Source: Gaiellasilicea sp963705515 (GTDB lineage Bacteria > Actinomycetota > Thermoleophilia > Gaiellales > Gaiellaceae). Taken from it: DNA of 64,000 nucleotides. Below, piece by piece: positions 60,040 through 64,000 of the stretch. The notes beneath the pieces were generated by a model, which saw only the letters and a program-made list of their open reading frames with translations, was not told the origin of the DNA and searched no databases. The translations under genes were made by a program, and so were the position numbers. The stretch's first letter is position 1. Each line of letters opens with the position of its first letter. The DNA lies in NCBI GenBank assembly GCA_963705515.1, contig CAVPJV010000008.1, positions 186,001 through 250,000 of the forward strand, in the 5' to 3' direction.

Positions 60040-61760
60040 CGGCGGCGCTCGCGGCGCTCGCGTTCGCCGCTCCGGCCGGGGCGGCGACGACGCCGACCGC
60101 GCCCGTGTACGACAAGGACGGACGGCTCGTCGAGACCCCGTTCGTGCCCTCCGAGGGCAATGCGCGCCTGACCGAGGAGCAGGCGGTGGCGATCCTCTTC
60201 CGCAACGACAAGGTCGCCGACTGGCTCGACCGCTATCCGCCGAAGCCGGCGACCGACGCCGAGTATCGGCCGGCGGCCGACGAGTGGGTGGTGAAGGCGT
60301 GGTCGGGCAAGGCGGGCCAGATCGTGCTCGGGAAGGTCGACGACCGTACCGGCGAGGTGAAGGAGGCCTGGACCGGGCCGCAGGTCGCCTGGTCGATGGC
60401 GCGCGGCGGCGCCGGCGCGTTCGGCGGGAAGACGATCAACGGCGTCTGGCTTTGGCTGACCTTCTGCGCGCTCTTCTTCGTCGGTGTCGCCGATCTGCGG
60501 CGGCCGCGCTCGCTCCGCAACCTCGACCTGCTGGCGCTGCTCTCGTTCTCGATCTCGCTCCGCTTCTTCAACGAGGGCGAGGTCTTCTGGAGCGCTCCGC
60601 TCGCCTATCCGCCGCTCCTGTACCTGCTCGGACGGTGCCTCTGGGTCGTGAGGCGCGACCGGCCGCCGCGCACGTCCGCGCCCGTCTGGCCGGTGTGGCT
60701 GCTCGCGGCCGCCTGCGTCTTCCTCGCCGGCTTCCGCGTCGGGCTCAACGTCGAGGCTCAGCGCAGCGTGATCGACGTCGGTTTCGCCGGTGTCGTCGGC
60801 GCTGAACGGATCGCCAACGGGCAGATGCCCTACGGCCACATGCCGGTGCAGGAGGACCTGAAGCCGTGCGGCACCGCCGATGCCGAGGGTGAGATCCGCG
60901 AGCGAATCCAGACCAACGGCCGCTGCGAGGCGTCGAACCCCCGCGGCGACACGTATGGGCCGGTCTCGTACCTCGCCTACCTCCCCGGGTACGCCGTCTT
61001 CGGCTGGACGGGGAAGTGGGACGAGCTCTGGGCGGCCCACGCGACCTCGCTCCTCTTCGACGCCGTCTGCATCCTCGGCCTCGCATTCGTGGGCAGGCGC
61101 TACGGTGGCCCGCGCCTCGCCGCCACGCTCGCGTTCGCCTGGGCGGCGTACCCGTTCACCCTCTACGCGTCCAACTCGAACACGAACGACGCGATCATGC
61201 CGGCGTTCCTGATCTGGGGGTTCTGGCTCGCGTCGTCCGCCTGGGCTCGCGGCGCGGCGGTCGCGCTGGCGGGATGGACGAAGTTCGCAGCCCTGCTGCT
61301 CGCGCCGCTCTGGCTCTCGTATCCGAACGGGCTCCGGGCACCTGTGCGCCGGTTCGCACTCGGCTTCGCGGGGGCCACGCTCGCCGCCTTCCTGATCCTC
61401 CTGCTCGAGCCGGAGCCGCTGCACGCTGCCCGTGTCTTCGCCGAGCGCACCTTCGGCTTCCAACTCGACCGCGACTCGCCCTTTTCGATCTGGGGCTGGG
61501 GGCAGTACCACGCTGCCGGCGTCCCCGACCTCCACGTTGTCCAGCAGGTGCTGCAGGTGCTCGTCGTCGCCGGAGCGGTCCTGACCGCCTTCGTGCCGCG
61601 CCGGAAGTCGATCCTGCAGCTGGCCGCGCTCACCGCCGCGATCCTGATCGGCTTTGAGCTCGCGCTGACGCACTGGTTCTATCTCTACATCCCGTGGTTC
61701 TTCCCCTTCGTCGCCTTCGCACTGCTCTACCGACGTGAACGCGCCGCGCAGGTTCACTGA
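59985..61760 (+). CDS. Membrane protein with signal peptide, GT87-like glycosyltransferase
   Basis: About 591 residues from GTG 59985 (55-base overlap with gtrA; the start is the only in-frame one, so not certain). A signal-peptide-like segment (LPALAAALAALAFAAPAGA) is followed by a soluble ~110-residue region, then around ten helices with DGPVSYLAYLPGY-like (GDTYGPVSYLAYLPGYAVFG) and the charged motif WAAYPFTLYASNSNTNDAIM. This is the DUF2029/GT87 style of polyprenyl-phosphate-mannose-dependent enzymes. It likely adds sugars to envelope polymers outside the cell. Confidence 0.75.
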   Translation: MELRGEQALVLRTRLPALAAALAALAFAAPAGAATTPTAPVYDKDGRLVETPFVPSEGNARLTEEQAVAILFRNDKVADWLDRYPPKPATDAEYRPAADEWVVKAWSGKAGQIVLGKVDDRTGEVKEAWTGPQVAWSMARGGAGAFGGKTINGVWLWLTFCALFFVGVADLRRPRSLRNLDLLALLSFSISLRFFNEGEVFWSAPLAYPPLLYLLGRCLWVVRRDRPPRTSAPVWPVWLLAAACVFLAGFRVGLNVEAQRSVIDVGFAGVVGAERIANGQMPYGHMPVQEDLKPCGTADAEGEIRERIQTNGRCEASNPRGDTYGPVSYLAYLPGYAVFGWTGKWDELWAAHATSLLFDAVCILGLAFVGRRYGGPRLAATLAFAWAAYPFTLYASNSNTNDAIMPAFLIWGFWLASSAWARGAAVALAGWTKFAALLLAPLWLSYPNGLRAPVRRFALGFAGATLAAFLILLLEPEPLHAARVFAERTFGFQLDRDSPFSIWGWGQYHAAGVPDLHVVQQVLQVLVVAGAVLTAFVPRRKSILQLAALTAAILIGFELALTHWFYLYIPWFFPFVAFALLYRRERAAQVH

Positions 61761-62937
61761 GCTCGCAGCGGTCGCCGCGGCGGCGCTGTTCCTGCTCTCC
61801 TGGGGGATCCTGCATACGGCCTGGTACGACGAGGGCGAGATCATCGACATCCCGGTCTACTCGAACTACGGGACCGCGACCGAGGACGGCGCCGTCCCCT
61901 ACCGCGACTTCCAGCTCGAGTACCCGCCCGGTGCGCTGCCCGCATTCGTCGTGCCCGCGCTGCTGAGCGACGACCAGTCGGGGTTCCGGAGCGTCTTCGA
62001 AACGCTGATGGCCCTCTGCGGCGTCGCCACCGTCCTGCTCACAGCGGTGACGCTGCGCGGGCTGCGTGCGTCGCAGCGCCGGACGGTCGGAGCGCTGGCG
62101 CTCGTCGCGACGTTCCCGCTCCTGCTCGGGTCGGTCGTGCTGACGCGGTTCGACCTCTATCCGACGGCGCTCGTTGCGGGCGCGCTTGCCGCGCTCGTGC
62201 ACCGGCGCGACCGGCTCGGCTTCGGGCTCCTCGGCGCCGCCGTGGCGGTGAAGCTCTACCCCGCCGTGCTCGTCCCGGTCGCACTCGGCTACGTCTGGCG
62301 CCGCCGCGGCCGGCGCGAGGCGCTCGTCTGCCTCGCGCTCTGCGCCGGGGTGATTGTCCTGGCGTACGTTCCGTTCCTCGTGCTCGCGCCGGAGGGGGTC
62401 GCGCACAGCCTGGGGCGGCAGCTTTCGCGGCCGCTCCAGATCGAGAGCCTCGGCTCCGCTCTCTATCTCGCCGCCCATCACCTATTCGGGCTCGATGCCG
62501 AAATGCGTTCCGGTCACGGCTCCCAGAACCTCTACGCGACGGGAACCGCGGTGACGGCTGCCGTGTTCAGCCTCGTCCAGATCGCCGTGCTCGTCTGGAT
62601 CTGGCTACGGCGGCCGGTCACGAACGAGGAGCTCGTTCGCTGGGCCGCCGCCGCCCTCGTCGCGTTCGTCGCGCTCGGGAAGGTGCTCTCGCCGCAGTTC
62701 CTGATCTGGCTCGTGCCGGTCGTTCCACTCGTCGCCGGTGTCCGCGGTCTGCGCGCGTCGGCGCTGCTTGCCTTCGCTCTCGTCGTGACCCAGCTCTGGT
62801 TCCCCGCCCGCTACTGGGGGCTTGCGCGCGGGCTCGACCCGATTCCGTCGGCGCTCGTCCTGCTCCGCGACGTCGTCTTGGTGGTGTTGCTCGTCGTCCT
62901 CGTCAGAGATCGACGCGAACCAGCTCGATCGCCGTAG
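61735..62937 (+). CDS. GT87/DUF2029-like membrane glycosyltransferase
   Basis: A 400-residue protein from GTG 61735, overlapping the previous gene by 26 bases. About nine to ten helices; early catalytic-type region YDEGEIIDIPVYSNYGTATE and VPYRDFQLEYPPGALPAFVV, then VVLTRFDLYPTALVAGALA and GAAVAVKLYPAVLVPVALGY. The D-E and KLYP features match polyprenol-P-mannose-dependent mannosyltransferases of Actinobacteria. With gtrA and the preceding gene it forms an envelope-glycan unit. Confidence 0.85.
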   Translation: MNAPRRFTELAAVAAAALFLLSWGILHTAWYDEGEIIDIPVYSNYGTATEDGAVPYRDFQLEYPPGALPAFVVPALLSDDQSGFRSVFETLMALCGVATVLLTAVTLRGLRASQRRTVGALALVATFPLLLGSVVLTRFDLYPTALVAGALAALVHRRDRLGFGLLGAAVAVKLYPAVLVPVALGYVWRRRGRREALVCLALCAGVIVLAYVPFLVLAPEGVAHSLGRQLSRPLQIESLGSALYLAAHHLFGLDAEMRSGHGSQNLYATGTAVTAAVFSLVQIAVLVWIWLRRPVTNEELVRWAAAALVAFVALGKVLSPQFLIWLVPVVPLVAGVRGLRASALLAFALVVTQLWFPARYWGLARGLDPIPSALVLLRDVVLVVLLVVLVRDRREPARSP

Positions 62938-63679
62938 CGCGGCCGGCCGCGTCGCAGTCGATCAGCGCGCCCTCGATCCTGATGCCGCCCTCGGCGACCT
63001 CGAAACGAACGGGCATCCCCGTGCGCATCCGGTGGATCGCCAGGTTGGCCTTCACGCCGATGACGGAGTCGTGCGGGCCCGTCATGCCGACGTCGGTGAG
63101 CGCCGCGGTGCCGCCGCGCTGGACGCGCGCGTCCGAGGTCTGGACGTGGGTATGCGTGCCGAGTACGGCCGTGACCTTCCCGTCGAGCCAGTGCGCGAGC
63201 GCGACCTTCTCGCTCGTGGCCTCGGCGTGAACGTCGACGACGATCACCTGCGCCTGCTCCGATGCCTCCGCGACGAGCTGGTCGATCAGCTCGAACATCG
63301 AGATCGCGGGGGAGAGGAAGAGCGAGCCGAGCACGTTGATCACCGCCACGAGCGTCCCGTCGGCGGCGGGCCTGACCGTGAGCCCGCGGCCCGGTGTCAG
63401 GGGCGAGAAGTTGGCGGGCCGGACCACCTGCTCGGAGGTCTGGAGGTACGGGCCGATCTCGCTCCGCCGCCAGGTGTGGTTGCCGAGCGTGATCACGTCG
63501 GCGCCGGCGGCGAGGATCCGGGCGGCGAGCTTGGGTGTGATCCCGACGCCGTCGGCTGCGTTTTCGCCGTTGACGATGCAGAACGCGGCGCCGAGCTCCT
63601 CCTTCAGCTGTGGCAGGCGCTCCTCGACGGCCCGCCTCCCTGGCGCACCGACGACATCACCGACAAAGAGGACCTTCAT
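62903..63679 (-). CDS. ymdB: YmdB-like metallophosphoesterase (TIGR00282)
   Basis: A 258-residue protein from ATG 63679. The start VLFVGDVVGAPGRRAVEERL supplies the first metal Asp. FCIVNGENAADGVGITP, VITLGNHTWRR, IVVDVHAEATSEKVALAHWL and AVLGTHTHVQTSDARV supply the remaining ligands. In Bacillus YmdB is a 2',3'-cyclic phosphodiesterase that influences RNA and biofilm choice. No rny gene is in the window. Its 3' end converges on the GT87-like gene (35-base overlap). Confidence 0.93.
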   Translation of the reverse strand: MKVLFVGDVVGAPGRRAVEERLPQLKEELGAAFCIVNGENAADGVGITPKLAARILAAGADVITLGNHTWRRSEIGPYLQTSEQVVRPANFSPLTPGRGLTVRPAADGTLVAVINVLGSLFLSPAISMFELIDQLVAEASEQAQVIVVDVHAEATSEKVALAHWLDGKVTAVLGTHTHVQTSDARVQRGGTAALTDVGMTGPHDSVIGVKANLAIHRMRTGMPVRFEVAEGGIRIEGALIDCDAAGRATAIELVRVDL

Positions 63680-63707
63680 CCGGCGCCCCCGGCCGGCTTC
63701 GCCTCAC

Positions 63708-63726
63708 GGCCGGCGGAGCCGGCCTC
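63708..63726. repeat. Dispersed 19-bp palindromic repeat, copy 2
   Basis: GGCCGGCGGAGCCGGCCTC, identical to 10235-10253. Here it follows a further GGCCGGC-TTCGCCTCAC-type arm, so a larger palindrome is formed. No gene is present in 63680-63827. Confidence 0.5.
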
Positions 63727-63758
63727 CGGCGCAGCCTCGCGTCGCTCGCGGCGCTCCA

Positions 63759-63793
63759 GCCGGAAGGCCGTACCTCCGTACTGTCCTTCCGGC
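63759..63793 (-). terminator. Hairpin between the truncated gene and ymdB
   Basis: GCCGGAAGG at 63759-63767 pairs with CCTTCCGGC at 63785-63793 around a 17-base loop that contains a small inner stem. It sits after the stop of the truncated upstream gene and before ymdB on the minus strand, where a terminator or attenuator is expected. No clear U-tract. Confidence 0.45.
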
Positions 63794-63827
63794 CTACGCA
63801 CCACGAGCAACGCGCCAGGAACGCCGG

Positions 63828-64000
63828 CTAGCGAACCGACAGCAGCGCGGCCGGCCGCACGGACAGCGAGACGTTGCTGCCCGCGTCCTGCGTGTACCGG
63901 GCGAGCGCCTGCCGCTCGACCGAGGTGAGGTCGACGATCATGCCCACCTTCGTCACGGCCTTCTTGACGTTCGAGCCGACGGTCAGGGCGGGATCGGCGC
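63828..64000 (-). CDS. C-terminal 57 codons of an unknown protein
   Basis: Minus-strand frame entering from the right edge and ending with TAG at 63830-63828. The readable part, ADPALTVGSNVKKAVTKVGM, then IVDLTSVERQALARYTQDAG and VSLSVRPAALLSVR, has a strand-helix-strand pattern that reminds me of the C-terminus of CpaB/SAF-type Flp pilus assembly proteins, but the fragment is too short to claim. The start is outside the window. Confidence 0.5.
   Translation of the reverse strand, partial: ADPALTVGSNVKKAVTKVGMIVDLTSVERQALARYTQDAGSNVSLSVRPAALLSVR

Overview
The window is 64 kb of very GC-rich DNA (codon third positions almost all G or C, many GTG and TTG starts) packed with short, overlapping gene strings. 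The GroESL operon with a CIRCE element, the futalosine-type menaquinone gene mqnD, an actinobacterial Vms1-like release factor (acVLRF1), secreted proteins with a DUF6636-like pattern and the general gene set point to Actinobacteriota, most likely class Thermoleophilia (Gaiellales/Solirubrobacterales type). The class is an inference. No phage, integrase, transposase or CRISPR array was seen.

Layout. 0-2.8 kb: a truncated membrane gene, a fused receiver/thioredoxin-reductase-like protein, an ASCH protein and a Nudix hydrolase, all on the minus strand. 2.8-5.2 kb: groES-groEL with promoter, CIRCE and a large inverted-repeat/terminator region. 5.3-11.9 kb: housekeeping and small genes (sulfite-oxidase-like protein, YgfZ, tRNA-Arg, ornithine-cyclodeaminase-like enzyme, DtxR/MntR regulator, mqnD, thiolase). 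11.9-14.5 kb: aldehyde dehydrogenase and an MFS transporter. 14.5-25.8 kb: a purine-catabolism island (M20 amidohydrolase, cupin, membrane adenylate cyclase, DUF3830, PuuD urate oxidase with a cytochrome c tail, UraD, UraH, an 8-oxoguanine/guanine-type deaminase, a three-subunit xanthine-dehydrogenase-type enzyme and two DMT-type permease genes). Together these would take guanine/xanthine through urate towards allantoin.

25.9-31.1 kb: EthD-like protein, two crotonase-fold enzymes, then a minus-strand string of BBE-type oxidase, AidB-like acyl-CoA dehydrogenase and a SelW/Rdx-family gene whose redox site is an in-frame UGA followed by a bacterial SECIS-like hairpin: a probable selenoprotein. 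31-37 kb: acVLRF1, mutS2, ppa, proA, proB. 37-40.7 kb: glucose dehydrogenase-like MDR, SMP-30 lactonase and IlvD/Edd dehydratase. 40.7-44.4 kb: secreted proteins, an NlpC/P60 hydrolase and a TetR/cupin pair with visible operators and a near-consensus promoter. 44.4-48.3 kb: LigD-type polymerase, then paaABCD with a divergent TetR gene and an operator fitting the PaaR consensus. 48.3-56 kb: small proteins, lipid-kinase-like and S41-type genes, and a 2-oxoacid dehydrogenase E1a/E1b...E2 string with an acetamidase/formamidase and a HIRAN gene between. 56-64 kb: Cys-less thioredoxin-fold protein, AlkP-superfamily hydrolase, PCMT, GtrA and two GT87-like membrane glycosyltransferases, YmdB-like phosphodiesterase and a truncated gene.

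About a dozen otherwise intact genes carry one reading-frame break. At ten of the breaks, putting back one CG (making CGCG) restores the frame and gives sensible residues, so I read most of them as a systematic sequencing/assembly artefact and annotate the genes across the breaks.
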